Shown here one piece after another: positions 1 to 8,437 of a stretch of 64,000 nt of DNA. Each line of letters starts with the position of its first letter. The stretch's first letter is position 1. This stretch comes from Streptomyces sp. CB01249 (GTDB lineage: Bacteria; Actinomycetota; Actinomycetes; Streptomycetales; Streptomycetaceae): NCBI RefSeq assembly GCF_001905735.1, contig NZ_LISW01000001.1, forward strand, positions 1,734,411 to 1,798,410, read 5' to 3'. The translations under genes were made by a program, and so were the position numbers. The notes under the pieces are model-generated. The model did not search any database. It worked only from the letters and a program-made list of their open reading frames with translations, and was not told the DNA's origin.

Positions 1-611
1 ATGTCCTCGAAAGCCGCCTGGTGGTCCGTCTGGAGGGGGCGGAGGTCACGGGCGAAGTGCGCCAGGGCGGGGAAGCGCTCGGGGTCGGCGCCCAGGACCG
101 CCACCCGGAACAGCTCCTGGCCCTGCTCGCGCTCCTCCGGCGTGAGCGTGTCGGCACCGGCCTCCGAGGCGATCAGCGAGGCGATGAGGACGACGATCCG
201 GTGGTAGCGCACCGGGATCTCCTCGTCGGCCAGCCCCGAGGCGCGCAGTGCCTGAAGCACCTCCTCCACGACGAGCCGTGAACCCGCGCCGCTCGACACG
301 TAACGCGCCCAGACCGCGGCGAGCTGCGGCTGCAGGCGGAAGGCGTCCCGCACGCGCAGGGCCAGGGTCATGAGGCGCTGCTTCCAGTCGCCTTCCGGGC
401 GATAGCCCTCCATGGCGGTCAGCAGGACCCGGTCCGCGACCGCGCGCAGCAGTTCCGTCTTACTGCGGAAGTGCCGGTAGAGGCTCGACGAGTCGGTCCC
501 GAGGACCGCCGCCAGTTTTCGCACGCTGAACGACTCCGTCGCGCTCGTACGCAGCAGTTCAGCCGCCGCGTCCAGGATCTCCTCGCTCGTCCAGCGCCTT
601 CGGCCTGCCAT
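1..611 (-). CDS. TetR-family transcriptional regulator (3' end outside window)
   Basis: Read leftwards from the ATG at 611, the protein begins MAGRRRWTSEEILDAAAELL and continues with a classic TetR helix-turn-helix (ESFSVRKLAAVLGTDSSSLY, then RHFRSKTELLRAV, about residues 26-58). About 202 residues are visible with no stop, so the C-terminal end lies beyond position 1. The ligand-binding half cannot be assigned to an inducer. It is divergent from the serine hydrolase at 765, and a double inverted repeat lies between them, so it most likely represses itself and that hydrolase. The family call is firm; the target is inferred from layout. Confidence 0.88.
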   Translation of the reverse strand, partial: MAGRRRWTSEEILDAAAELLRTSATESFSVRKLAAVLGTDSSSLYRHFRSKTELLRAVADRVLLTAMEGYRPEGDWKQRLMTLALRVRDAFRLQPQLAAVWARYVSSGAGSRLVVEEVLQALRASGLADEEIPVRYHRIVVLIASLIASEAGADTLTPEEREQGQELFRVAVLGADPERFPALAHFARDLRPLQTDHQAAFED

Positions 612-642
612 GTCGCTCCTCTCGCCGACCTTCAGCCTAGCC

Positions 643-687
643 CATGCACTTGGTGTTGCACGCGGTGCGTGCATAATGGGGTGCATG
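643..687. promoter_or_regulatory. Concentric inverted repeats, likely TetR operator over a divergent promoter
   Basis: Two inverted repeats share one centre at 665. The inner is TGCACGC (657-663) against GCGTGCA (667-673). The outer is CATGCAC (643-649) against GTGCATG (681-687). The TGCAC half-site therefore recurs at 12-bp steps, as for two TetR dimers on overlapping sites. A plausible rightward promoter, TTGGTG (650-655) with CATAAT (672-677) and a 16-bp spacer, is embedded in the repeats, so binding would block polymerase. The TetR gene starts at 611 and the hydrolase at 765. Confidence 0.7.
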
Positions 688-764
688 AGCTGCCGGGCGG
701 CCCGGCAGGAGGTGGGCCGGCGTGTGCGACCGCCGGTCCCGGGGGTTACGAAGGGACGCACGAC

Positions 765-1883
765 GTGAAGAACCCACTGGATTCCGCGGCACTGGACGAG
801 GCCATCGAGAACGTGCACCGCGCGGGTATACCGGGCCTGTTCGCCGAGGTCCGGCACGGCGACCGGGTCTGGCGCGGTGCCGCCGGGGTCGCCGACACCG
901 CCACCGGCCGGCCCGTCGACGCCGGTATGCGCCACCGCGTCGGAAGCGTCACCAAGACGTTCACCGCCGCCGCGGTCCTGCGGCAGGCAGAGCGCGGCCG
1001 GATCGAGCTCGACGCGCCGGTCGGCCGTTACCTGCCGGCCCTCGTGCCGGGGGAGCGGGGTGAGGCCATCACCGTACGGATGCTGCTCGACCACACCAGC
1101 GGCCTCGCCGAGTACCTTCCGTACGCCTATCCCTCGCTCAAGGCGTTCCCCGTCATCGCCGAGACCGGGCCCGAGAGCCTGGACGACCACCGGTACACGC
1201 GGTGGGAGCGGACGGACCTGATCGCCATGGGCGTCGACGCGCCGGCCGCCTGCGCTCCGGGCGGTGAGCCGGGCCTGTACTCCAACACCAACTACCTGCT
1301 GCTCGCCGAACTCCTGGCACAGGTGAGCGGCACCACGGCCGAGGAGTGCATCACCCGCGAGGTCATCGAGCCCGCCGGGCTCACGGACACCGCGTTCCCC
1401 ACCGGACCGGAGATCGACGGACCGCACTCACGGCTCTACGAGGCGTGGTTGGGCAAGATCGACCCGCCGCGCGACTACAGCGTCTACGACATGTCGTTCA
1501 CGGGCCCCTCGGCCTCCCTGATATCGACCGTCGCCGACCTGAACCTCTTCTACGCCCAGCTCCTGGCCGGAAAGATCGTCACCCGGTCCTCGCTGGACCA
1601 GATGCGGCGCACCCACCCGGTCATCTCCCAGGAGGGCCGGATCATCGAGTACGGCCTCGGACTGCACCCGATGGAGACACCGGGCCAGGACACCTTCTGG
1701 GGCCACGGCGGCACGGTCTGGGGCGGCGGCACCCTGGCCATGACCCGTGCCGACGGCGAACGGCAGCTGGCCGTGGCGGTGAACCTCCAGCGGTGGAACA
1801 CCCTGGACGCCTCCGGCAGGCCGCAGCCGCACCCCATCGACGCGGCGCTCGAAGCCCTGTACCGGGTCGCGATGTACGGCTGA
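765..1883 (+). CDS. Serine hydrolase, beta-lactamase class C / DD-peptidase-like
   Basis: Predicted 372-residue acyl-serine enzyme of the class C beta-lactamase / esterase superfamily. Visible motifs are S-V-T-K (nucleophile Ser and Lys, about residue 64), Y-S-N within LYSNTNYLLL (about 170) and HGG in WGHGGTVWGGG near residue 310, which takes the place of KTG. No convincing signal peptide is seen, so a cytoplasmic esterase or peptidase is possible. The GTG at 765 was chosen because GAAGGG lies about 9 bases upstream and homology begins soon after; the frame is open further upstream but would run through the operator. The substrate is unknown. Probably controlled by the divergent TetR gene. 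Confidence 0.85.
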   Translation: MKNPLDSAALDEAIENVHRAGIPGLFAEVRHGDRVWRGAAGVADTATGRPVDAGMRHRVGSVTKTFTAAAVLRQAERGRIELDAPVGRYLPALVPGERGEAITVRMLLDHTSGLAEYLPYAYPSLKAFPVIAETGPESLDDHRYTRWERTDLIAMGVDAPAACAPGGEPGLYSNTNYLLLAELLAQVSGTTAEECITREVIEPAGLTDTAFPTGPEIDGPHSRLYEAWLGKIDPPRDYSVYDMSFTGPSASLISTVADLNLFYAQLLAGKIVTRSSLDQMRRTHPVISQEGRIIEYGLGLHPMETPGQDTFWGHGGTVWGGGTLAMTRADGERQLAVAVNLQRWNTLDASGRPQPHPIDAALEALYRVAMYG

Positions 1884-1887
1884 CGGG

Positions 1888-2727
1888 TCATTCGCACAGG
1901 TGGCGCGGACCGCGTACGCGCAACTCGTCCAGCACCGCGGCCCTTCCGGGCGGCGGCGTGAAGATCCGCAGGCGCTGGTCCGCCGCAGGGGTGGCCAGCA
2001 CCTCGCAGTCCAGATCGATCCTGCCCAGGTCAGGATGGACGAGCCGGTACGGATGCGACCGCCGTACGGCGACCTCGTGCCGGTCCCACAGCGCGCCGAA
2101 ATCCGGGCTCGCCGCCCGGCACCGCGCCACCAGCGACCGGGAGGCCGCGTCGTCCCCGCGCCGGGCCGTCGCGGCCCGCAGGTCGGCCACCAACTGCCGT
2201 GCCTGCTCCTCGTGTTCCTCGGCCGCGAAGTGGCCGCGCACCACCGGATCGGTGAACCAGCGCAGGACGATGTTGCGGTCCTCCTCCGCGACCGAGCAGA
2301 CGCAGCCGAACAACGCGAGCGCCAGGTCGTTCTGCGCCAGCAAGTCGCCCAGGTCGCTGACCACTTGGACGGGCACCCCGTCCAGCCGGTCCAGCAGATA
2401 CCGCAGGCCCGGGCGCAGGTGGCCGCCGGCCCGCGCGCCCTCCGGCGGGCGGTGCCCGGCGAGCACGTACAGATGGTCCCGCTCGTCCTCGGTCAGCCGC
2501 AGCGCGCCCGCCAGCGCGGCGAGCACCTGGACCGAGGGCTGCGGCCCACGGGCCTGTTCGAGCCGCATGTAGTAGTCGGCGGACATCCCCGCGAGGACGG
2601 CGACCTCCTCGCGGCGCAGCCCCGGCGTCCGCCGCCTCGGCCCCTCGGCCAGCCCGACGTCGCGCGGCGTCAGCCGCCCCCTGGACCGGCGCAGGAAATC
2701 GGCCAGCTCTGGACGCTTCGGTGTCAT
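1888..2727 (-). CDS. XRE-family regulator with MmyB-like ligand-binding domain
   Basis: 279 residues. The N-terminal HTH_31-type motif (RRTPGLRREEVAVLAGMS, then DYYMRLEQARGPQPS, residues 31-66) is followed by the MmyB-like domain common in actinomycetes (VSDLGDLLAQNDLALALFG; WFTDP; ALWDRHEV). Such regulators usually control a neighbouring oxidoreductase or hydrolase. It is convergent with the serine hydrolase, whose stop is 4 bases away, and divergent from the alpha/beta hydrolase at 2878, the most likely target. A paralogue lies at 50173-51054 in this window. The effector is unknown; members of the domain family have been proposed to bind fatty acids. Confidence 0.9.
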   Translation of the reverse strand: MTPKRPELADFLRRSRGRLTPRDVGLAEGPRRRTPGLRREEVAVLAGMSADYYMRLEQARGPQPSVQVLAALAGALRLTEDERDHLYVLAGHRPPEGARAGGHLRPGLRYLLDRLDGVPVQVVSDLGDLLAQNDLALALFGCVCSVAEEDRNIVLRWFTDPVVRGHFAAEEHEEQARQLVADLRAATARRGDDAASRSLVARCRAASPDFGALWDRHEVAVRRSHPYRLVHPDLGRIDLDCEVLATPAADQRLRIFTPPPGRAAVLDELRVRGPRHLCE

Positions 2728-2766
2728 GTCGGGCTCAGGATATCGGGCCCGGGCCGCCGCATCCTG

Positions 2767-2779
2767 GGACCGCCGGTCC
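2767..2779. promoter_or_regulatory. Short palindrome between divergent MmyB-type gene and hydrolase
   Basis: GGACC-GCC-GGTCC is a 13-bp inverted repeat with a 3-base centre, 40 bases upstream of the regulator's start and about 100 upstream of the hydrolase. It could be the regulator's operator, but arms of 5 bp in GC-rich DNA are weak evidence. Confidence 0.3.
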
Positions 2780-2877
2780 TAGGTGAAACGCTCCGCTCCC
2801 GGCCGGAGGAGAGCGGCGGCACGATCGGCACAGGGCCCGTCCGGGGCCTGTCCGGCAAACCGATCGGCGGTCGCACG

Positions 2878-3690
2878 ATGAGGGAATCCACGCTGTCCGT
2901 TCCGGGCGCGCGACTGCGCCACACCGTCCGCGGCGAAGGCCCCGTGCTCCTGCTCGTCGCCGGAGGTCACCACGGGATCGACGCCACCGAACCCCTGGCA
3001 CGCCAGCTCGCCGACCGGTACACCGTCGTCACCTACGACCGGCGCGGCCTCTCCGGGAGCACCATCGACGCCCCCGCGAAGACGCTCGCCACCCACGCCG
3101 AGGACGCCTCCCGCCTGCTCCGCAGCCTCACACCGGAGCCCGTACGCGTCTACGGAACCAGCCTCGGCGCCCTCGTCGCCCTGGAACTGACCGCCCGTCA
3201 CCCGGAGCAGGTCGCGGCGGTCATCGCCCACGAACCGCCTGCCGTGCGACTGCTTCCGGAGCCCGCGCAGGGCATCGGGCGGCTGCTCGCCGTCGAGGAG
3301 ACCTTCCGGGCGCAGGGCGCGGAGGCGGCCATGCGCCGGTTCGCGGCCGATCTCGACATCGACCCGGCCGACTCCGAGCCGGACCTCCCGCCACGCACTC
3401 CCGGGCCTGACCGCCTGCGGAGCATGGAGGTCCTGCTCACCTACGACCTGCCGGCGATCAGGGCCCATGTCCTCGACCCGGCCGCGCTCGCCGGCTCGCC
3501 CGTACGCGTCGTGGCCGCCGCCGGCGAGAAGTCGCGCCACCTGTGGACGTACACCTGTGCCGCGCTTCTCGCCGGTGCGCTGGGGACGCGGCCGGAGACG
3601 TTCCCCGGCGGCCACAACGGTTACGTGTTCCGCCCGCGTGCCACCGCGGACCGGATCCACGAGGTGCTCGGTGTCACTCGAAGAACTTGA
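2878..3690 (+). CDS. Alpha/beta-fold hydrolase
   Basis: 270 residues. The nucleophile elbow GTSLGALVALE gives the catalytic Ser at about 101; an oxyanion-loop-like LLVAGGHHG lies near 26, and a C-terminal GGHNGY supplies the likely catalytic His near 253. It belongs to the broad esterase/lipase/haloperoxidase-like group, and no substrate can be read from the sequence. The ATG at 2878 starts just before the first beta strand; the frame is open further upstream but there overlaps the divergent regulator. Its last 17 bases overlap the 3' end of the convergent GH43 gene. Confidence 0.82.
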   Translation: MRESTLSVPGARLRHTVRGEGPVLLLVAGGHHGIDATEPLARQLADRYTVVTYDRRGLSGSTIDAPAKTLATHAEDASRLLRSLTPEPVRVYGTSLGALVALELTARHPEQVAAVIAHEPPAVRLLPEPAQGIGRLLAVEETFRAQGAEAAMRRFAADLDIDPADSEPDLPPRTPGPDRLRSMEVLLTYDLPAIRAHVLDPAALAGSPVRVVAAAGEKSRHLWTYTCAALLAGALGTRPETFPGGHNGYVFRPRATADRIHEVLGVTRRT

Positions 3691-4741
3691 GGCTGTACCC
3701 GGTGTCGGTGTTCGGCCCGGGGACGTTGGCGCGGCTGTACGTGGTGTTGCCCCACCAGCAGAAGGAGCCGGTGTACCAGTAACGGTTCTCCCAGCTGTAC
3801 GGGGTTCCCTTGGGCACCGCGTGGAACATCAGGGGGAAGATGGGCCCGGCCGGGGGACTGGTGGCGATGTCGCCGTCGAGCAGCACGAAGGTGTGGTGGC
3901 CGGGGCCGTTCACGTACAGGGTGGGGTCCCAGCCGGCCATCATGGTCGCGCTGTTGGAGCCGAACAGGCAGCCGTTGGACTTGTACCAGTCCCATACGTA
4001 CGTCGGGTCACCGCCCGCCCGGAGCCGCAGTTCCGCGATGCAGTACTGGTCGCTCCAGCTGCCGTTGGCGGAGTAGGTGATGTGCAGCTGCCCGTTCGGG
4101 TCCTTGATCGCTTCGGGACCCTCGTTGATGAAGGGGTTGCCGACGACGCGCTCCCAGCTCTCCCTGGGCTGGGAGATGATGTAGCGGGCGCCCGTGGGGG
4201 TGGTCGGGCTGCTCATGCGCGCGATGTACAGGTTCTGCTCGACGTTGGTGGTGCCGGCCCAGCCCGACCAGACGAACCAGCGCTGTCCGTTGAACGTGAA
4301 CATCGTGCCGTCGATCGCCCACTTGTCGTCGGGCAGGGCGAGCTTCGTCGCGGCGGTGTAGCCGCTGTCGGGGGTGGCGGAGCTGATCACGTACATGCGG
4401 TGGGCGGCGCCCCGGCCGCCCGAGAAGTAGATGTAGTAGCGGCCGCCGTCCCGCACGATCTCCGGAGCCCAGATCTCGCCCAGGTTCCCGGTGTCCGACC
4501 ACACCTGCCGGGCCGCGGCGGAGGCCAGGCCGCCGGTCGAGTACGCCTGCCGGACGCTGATGCCGCCGCCCGTCGACTGCACCGAGATGTACGTTCCGCC
4601 CACGCGCAGCACGCTGGGATCGGCGCCACGGATGGCCGTCTGCCCCGCCTCGGCGGGCCCGGCGGACATGAGCGACATCGTGAGGGCCAGCAGCATGGAC
4701 AGCGCGAAGGCTGCCACACCGGACATCCGGGAGAGTCTCAT
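3674..4741 (-). CDS. Secreted glycoside hydrolase family 43 protein
   Basis: 355 residues with a clear Sec signal peptide (MRLSRMSGVAAFALSMLLAL, then a GPAEA cleavage region near residue 32). The mature part has the GH43 five-bladed propeller signature: GADPSVL (Asp41, general base), WAIDGTMF (Asp144, pKa modulator) and NEGPEA (Glu207, general acid). GH43 enzymes act outside the cell on arabinan, xylan or galactan; the linkage cannot be told here. The SD GGGAAAGGGAAG precedes the ATG. No sugar transporter or regulator is adjacent. The 3' end overlaps the convergent hydrolase by 17 bases. Confidence 0.85.
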   Translation of the reverse strand: MRLSRMSGVAAFALSMLLALTMSLMSAGPAEAGQTAIRGADPSVLRVGGTYISVQSTGGGISVRQAYSTGGLASAAARQVWSDTGNLGEIWAPEIVRDGGRYYIYFSGGRGAAHRMYVISSATPDSGYTAATKLALPDDKWAIDGTMFTFNGQRWFVWSGWAGTTNVEQNLYIARMSSPTTPTGARYIISQPRESWERVVGNPFINEGPEAIKDPNGQLHITYSANGSWSDQYCIAELRLRAGGDPTYVWDWYKSNGCLFGSNSATMMAGWDPTLYVNGPGHHTFVLLDGDIATSPPAGPIFPLMFHAVPKGTPYSWENRYWYTGSFCWWGNTTYSRANVPGPNTDTGYSLKFFE

Positions 4742-4833
4742 GGCTTCCCTTTCCCGTACGGGGGTTCGCGGGGACGGACTGACTCCATGACCCTATCCAC
4801 GGAAAGGCGTGTTCATGTCAAAGTGGGCCCGTC

Positions 4834-5577
4834 TCAGCCCTCGTAATCCTCGATGAGGCGGCTGATGACAGCGTGCAGGACGTCCGCCCGGCCCCGGTCC
4901 TCCCGCTGCTCGCGCAGAGCGCGTTCCACCACCCGGAGCCGCTGCCACGCCTCCGGGTCGCTGTCCATGACCCGGTCCACGAGCGGCGAGGAGACCAGCT
5001 CCAGGCACTCCGCCAGCCGCAGTCGGGTGGCGGGCGCCGGCGGGCCGGACGGGGGCTCGGTGAACCCGTCCGTCAGGTACCGCGCGGGATCGCCGAGGCT
5101 CCACCCGGCCACCGACCCCTCGTACACCAGGAGGTCCACATCGGGGGCGACCCCGAGCCGCGCGTCCGGCTCCCTGTCGAAAAGGCGGACGTCCACGAGG
5201 CAGGTCAGCGCACCGGCCCCGGCGCCGCAGTGGAAGACCGCGGTCTGGGGCATGCCGAACTCCCCGACGTCGTCCGCGCGGAGCCCGGCCGCCCGCGTTC
5301 GCGGCCCACGATCCGCAGCTGCGGAGACGCACCGCGCGGGCACGAAGAACGTGAGACTGCGCAGCTCGCGGGTGTCGCGGTCGAAGCGGACGTACTCGTC
5401 CTGCGACCACAGCCACCGCATGCTGCCGAACGTCTCCGACAGCTCCCGCTCGCGCCCGGACGGGTCCGTGTACTCCGCCACAATCAACTGGAGATCGCGG
5501 AAGTCGAAGCGGGGGGTGTACGCGAGGGGGCTGCCCGTCGTCGTGGCGGCCATGCCGTCGCCGACCGTGACCTTCAC
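4834..5577 (-). CDS. Unknown protein, candidate immunity protein for the upstream gene
   Basis: 247 residues, soluble, no signal or membrane segment; I recognise no domain. It is rich in acidic residues and predicted beta strands (LQLIVAEYTDPSG, TFFVPARCV), with a helical C-terminus ending LIEDYEG. The start is taken as GTG 5577, 13 bases after the stop of the large membrane protein, so the two are almost certainly co-transcribed; an in-frame ATG at 5553 is an alternative. A small acidic cytosolic protein directly behind a gene with a toxin-like C-terminus is the standard place of an immunity protein. That role is inference from position only. Confidence 0.6.
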   Translation of the reverse strand: MKVTVGDGMAATTTGSPLAYTPRFDFRDLQLIVAEYTDPSGRERELSETFGSMRWLWSQDEYVRFDRDTRELRSLTFFVPARCVSAAADRGPRTRAAGLRADDVGEFGMPQTAVFHCGAGAGALTCLVDVRLFDREPDARLGVAPDVDLLVYEGSVAGWSLGDPARYLTDGFTEPPSGPPAPATRLRLAECLELVSSPLVDRVMDSDPEAWQRLRVVERALREQREDRGRADVLHAVISRLIEDYEG

Positions 5578-5590
5578 CGTGGTCGTCGCC

Positions 5591-7672
5591 TCACTTGATG
5601 CGCCTCGCGGCCGGCAGATAGCCGCCCTTGGTGTCGGGGATCTTCCCGTTCACGATGTCCTCGTGGGTCACCGGCGGCTGCGGATCGTCGGGCGAGCCGC
5701 CCAAGGCCTTGGCCCCGGACTCGCCCTTCTTCCCGGAGGGGCCGTAGCCCGTGATGACGTCGCCCGCCCCGGCGCCCGGGCCCTTCGTCACCACGATGTC
5801 CTCGCCCTTCCGGAAGATGAGGTTCCCTCGCTGTCCCTGAGAGAGGTACACCGCGTCCGGGGCCTTGAGGATCTCCGCCACGCGTTCGTCGCTGAAGTGG
5901 GGGTGGTAGTTGCTGGACTTGCGCACCTTGCCGTCCCCGGCCCGTTCGGTGACGGTCTCGGCGGCCTTCACCGCCTTGGCATCGGGGCACTTGGCACCGG
6001 AGAAGAATCCCGCCCAGGCGGACAGGCGGTGGTGCACGGGGGCGGTGGAGCGGAACAGCCCGGCCGGCTCGGTGACTCCGCCGGAGCGGGCCGAGGCGCC
6101 CGAGGCCGAGGTGCCGAGCGCGCAGCCGCCGGTGTCGCGCTCCTCACGCACCTTGTCGACCAGCTTCTTGACCTCGGTCTTCGCCAGGGCGTAGGCGTTG
6201 ATCAGGGTGTCGGCGCGGTACGGGATCCGGTACTCGACGCGCCGGCCGCCACTGGCCCGGGAACGGGCGCGCGCCTCGTTCTTCTTCTGCGCCTCGACCG
6301 AGGAGAAGGTCGGCCCGGCGCCCGGGTTGGAGCAGGACAGGCTGCCCGAGACGGACGTTCCGGAGACCGCGAAGGAGCTCTGCGGACTGGTGCACCGGCC
6401 GGCGGACTTGCCGTCGATGCTGAAGGAGGCGGTCATCACCGCGGTGACCTTGCCGCTGATCAGGCGGCTTTTGGCGCTGGTGGTGATGTGTCCGGAAAAG
6501 CTGTTCTTCGCCGTGCAGCCACTGGAACCGCACTTGACCGTTCCGCCGCTGCTGAGGGTCAGGGCGATGCCGCTGTCGGTGGCGTTCTTCAGCTCCTCCG
6601 TCTGCTTCTCCAGCGTGTCGTACATGGGGTCGATGGCGTCCTCGGCGACCGGAGCCAGGTCCAGCCCCGCGGAATCGCTGTCCGCCAGCGGGCCGTCCGT
6701 CAACTCGGGGATCTCGGGCGGATCCTCGTCCTCGGAATCCGCCCGCACGATGGCGGCCGCCTGCCGGACGGAGGCCGCTTCGGCCGAGCCGCCCGACGTC
6801 CCTCCGGACCGCGAGGGGCCGTACGACTCGAGGCGCAGCACCCGGTGGGGCTTCTGCTTCGTGATGAGCAGCCGGCCCGCGGAGGTGTCTACCGCGAGGG
6901 CCGGGGTGCCGTCGACGGCGGGCGGCTGCGCGGACTCGCTGGGGGCCGGTGTGCCCTCCAGCCGGTCGAGCGCCTTCGAGAGCGCGGTCGCCAGGTCGGG
7001 CGGCGCGGGCATGTGCCCGACCGTCTCCTGCGTGACGCTGTCGCTCTCGTCGGCGGCCGCCCACGCCCCGGAGACCGAGTCCTTCGCCCGGGTGAAGGTC
7101 CGGCCGCCGATGTGCAGGACCTCGCGGGCGAGTCCGGAGCTCCCGACCTCCACGGCGCCGAAGCGGCTGCCGGACGCGGTGACGGTGATGTCCCGCTTCA
7201 CCGGGTCGTCACCGGAGTCCCGGTACCGCAGACCGGGGGCGTCGGCCAGCGCGGCCACGGCCTGCCGGTACGGCTTGAGGTCGCGCTTGGCCACCGGGTC
7301 CTCCGACCCCGGCCCCCCGTGCCAGACCAGCAGCCCGGCCACCAGCCCCGCAGCCAGCACCCCGACCCCGCCGAGCAGCAGCAGCCGCTTGCGCCGGGCG
7401 GGCGGCGGCTGCCCCGGGCCGTACTGCGGTGGCTGCCCGGGCCCGTACTGCGGCGGCCCGTACGGGTACGGCGGCGGCGGGCCGTAGGGCGAGCGCGGCG
7501 GCGGCACGTCCTGCGGGGGCCCGAAGGCCCCGGGCGGGGTGGCGTACGGGGAGTGCTGGGGCGGGATGTCCGCGGGAGGCGGCGGCCCGAAGACCCCGGC
7601 CGGCGGGGTGTACGGAGCGCCCTGCGGCGGGCGGTCCGCCGGGGGCCGGTACGCGTCTTCGTGGTCCGTCAT
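5591..7672 (-). CDS. Pro-rich single-pass membrane protein with toxin-like C-terminal domain
   Basis: 693 residues. Residues 1-92 are a cytoplasmic Pro/Gly/Tyr-rich tail with repeats such as QYGPGQPP. RRKR is followed by one membrane helix (about 96-117), so residues from about 120 are outside. The outer part includes a lipoprotein-like segment (about 130-330) and a long Ser/Lys/Gly-rich region. The last 106 residues look different: H-P-H-F-S-D-E-R near 590-597, ILKAPDAVYLS, LIFRKGEDIVV and VITGYGP near 640. That pattern resembles DUF4258/BECR-fold RNase-type toxin domains, with His, Arg and Thr as possible active-site residues. SD GGGGGAAG precedes the ATG. The next gene is a candidate immunity protein. 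The membrane topology is clear; the toxin assignment is tentative. Confidence 0.72.
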   Translation of the reverse strand: MTDHEDAYRPPADRPPQGAPYTPPAGVFGPPPPADIPPQHSPYATPPGAFGPPQDVPPPRSPYGPPPPYPYGPPQYGPGQPPQYGPGQPPPARRKRLLLLGGVGVLAAGLVAGLLVWHGGPGSEDPVAKRDLKPYRQAVAALADAPGLRYRDSGDDPVKRDITVTASGSRFGAVEVGSSGLAREVLHIGGRTFTRAKDSVSGAWAAADESDSVTQETVGHMPAPPDLATALSKALDRLEGTPAPSESAQPPAVDGTPALAVDTSAGRLLITKQKPHRVLRLESYGPSRSGGTSGGSAEAASVRQAAAIVRADSEDEDPPEIPELTDGPLADSDSAGLDLAPVAEDAIDPMYDTLEKQTEELKNATDSGIALTLSSGGTVKCGSSGCTAKNSFSGHITTSAKSRLISGKVTAVMTASFSIDGKSAGRCTSPQSSFAVSGTSVSGSLSCSNPGAGPTFSSVEAQKKNEARARSRASGGRRVEYRIPYRADTLINAYALAKTEVKKLVDKVREERDTGGCALGTSASGASARSGGVTEPAGLFRSTAPVHHRLSAWAGFFSGAKCPDAKAVKAAETVTERAGDGKVRKSSNYHPHFSDERVAEILKAPDAVYLSQGQRGNLIFRKGEDIVVTKGPGAGAGDVITGYGPSGKKGESGAKALGGSPDDPQPPVTHEDIVNGKIPDTKGGYLPAARRIK

Positions 7673-7769
7673 GAACTTCCCCCGTGGATGGTGCGGCCGC
7701 TGATCGTTACAGGACCAGTGTGGGGGTGACGCCCCCTCACGTCACCGGTATTCGGCCACCGGACCGGCG

Positions 7770-8336
7770 TCACGGCAGCCGGTCGACCAGCCCGTCGACG
7801 TACTCCGGGGTGAGCGGGCCCATGCCGAACAGGACGCGGCTGTACATCGGGGCCAGGACGTAGTCCAGCACGGTGAGCGCGTCGGGTGCGGGCTCGCCCC
7901 GGTCGTGGGCGCGGTCGAGCATGGACTGCAACTGCCGGGTGCGCTCGGTCCGGAGGGCGTCGCGCGCCTGTACGCCCCGCTCGCCCGCGTTCGCCAGGGC
8001 GACCGCCAGGTGCAGGACCGCCGGTCCCTCGGGTCCGGTGATCTCCCGGGCCACCTGGGCGGCGTACGTCCGCAGGTCGCCGTTCAGGCTCCCTGTGTCG
8101 GGCATGGGGGACCGCGCGTTGAGGCGGGTGAGGGCCACCTCGCAGAGCAGGGCCTCCAGGTCGCCCCACCGGCGGTAGATGCTGCTGTCGGCCACGCCAG
8201 CGCGGGCCGCCACCTCGCCGACGGTGAAGTTTCCGTAGCCGCGCTCGCTGATGAGCTCGGTGACGGCCTGATGCACCTGCGCGCCGACCCGCGCGCTGCG
8301 CCCACCGGGCCGCCGGGCTCGCTGTTGCTCCTCCAT
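7770..8336 (-). CDS. TetR-family repressor of the divergent exporter operon
   Basis: 188 residues. The N-terminal HTH is FTVGEVAARAGVADSSIYRR (about 37-56), with a helical C-terminal domain of the type found in small-molecule-sensing TetR repressors. Start ATG 8336 has AAGGTGG just upstream. It is divergent from an MFS drug exporter and a streptogramin B lyase gene, and two operators of identical design lie in the 101-bp gap. It is therefore very probably the local repressor, released by a drug that the exporter or lyase handles. No other function is suggested. Confidence 0.9.
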   Translation of the reverse strand: MEEQQRARRPGGRSARVGAQVHQAVTELISERGYGNFTVGEVAARAGVADSSIYRRWGDLEALLCEVALTRLNARSPMPDTGSLNGDLRTYAAQVAREITGPEGPAVLHLAVALANAGERGVQARDALRTERTRQLQSMLDRAHDRGEPAPDALTVLDYVLAPMYSRVLFGMGPLTPEYVDGLVDRLP

Positions 8337-8347
8337 GCGTCCACCTT

Positions 8348-8368
8348 AACGCAGTAACTACTTGCGTT
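8348..8368. promoter_or_regulatory. TetR operator 1 (AACGCA-N9-TGCGTT)
   Basis: Inverted arms AACGCA (8348-8353) and TGCGTT (8363-8368) are separated by 9 bases. It sits 11 bases upstream of the TetR start and covers a plausible -35 (TTGCGT, 8362-8367) for the MFS promoter, whose -10 would be TACTGT (8386-8391, 18-bp spacer). The second operator has the same arms and spacing 49 bp away. Confidence 0.75.
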
Positions 8369-8394
8369 TGTGGATCGGCTGCGCGTACTGTCGA

Positions 8395-8419
8395 CTAACG
8401 CAGTCAACGGCTGCGTTAG
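8395..8419. promoter_or_regulatory. TetR operator 2 (CTAACGCAG-N7-CTGCGTTAG)
   Basis: A perfect 9-bp inverted repeat with a 7-base centre. The inner AACGCA-N9-TGCGTT core is identical to operator 1. It lies just downstream of the proposed -10 at 8386-8391 and so would cover the transcription start of the exporter operon. Confidence 0.8.
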
Positions 8420-8437
8420 GGAGTTGTACGGCGACCC

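Noticed and set aside
5930..6260. Possible type VII (ESX) or LXG secretion signal in the membrane protein
   Set aside because: No WxG or LXG motif, and no ESX genes are nearby; the single membrane helix near residue 100 explains export.
4853..7729. Very long open frames on the strand opposite the membrane protein and its neighbour
   Set aside because: They are mirror frames of the real leftward genes; the reading is Arg/Gly/Ala/Pro-rich without domains, as expected from high GC codon bias, whereas the leftward frames give a signal anchor and structured domains.
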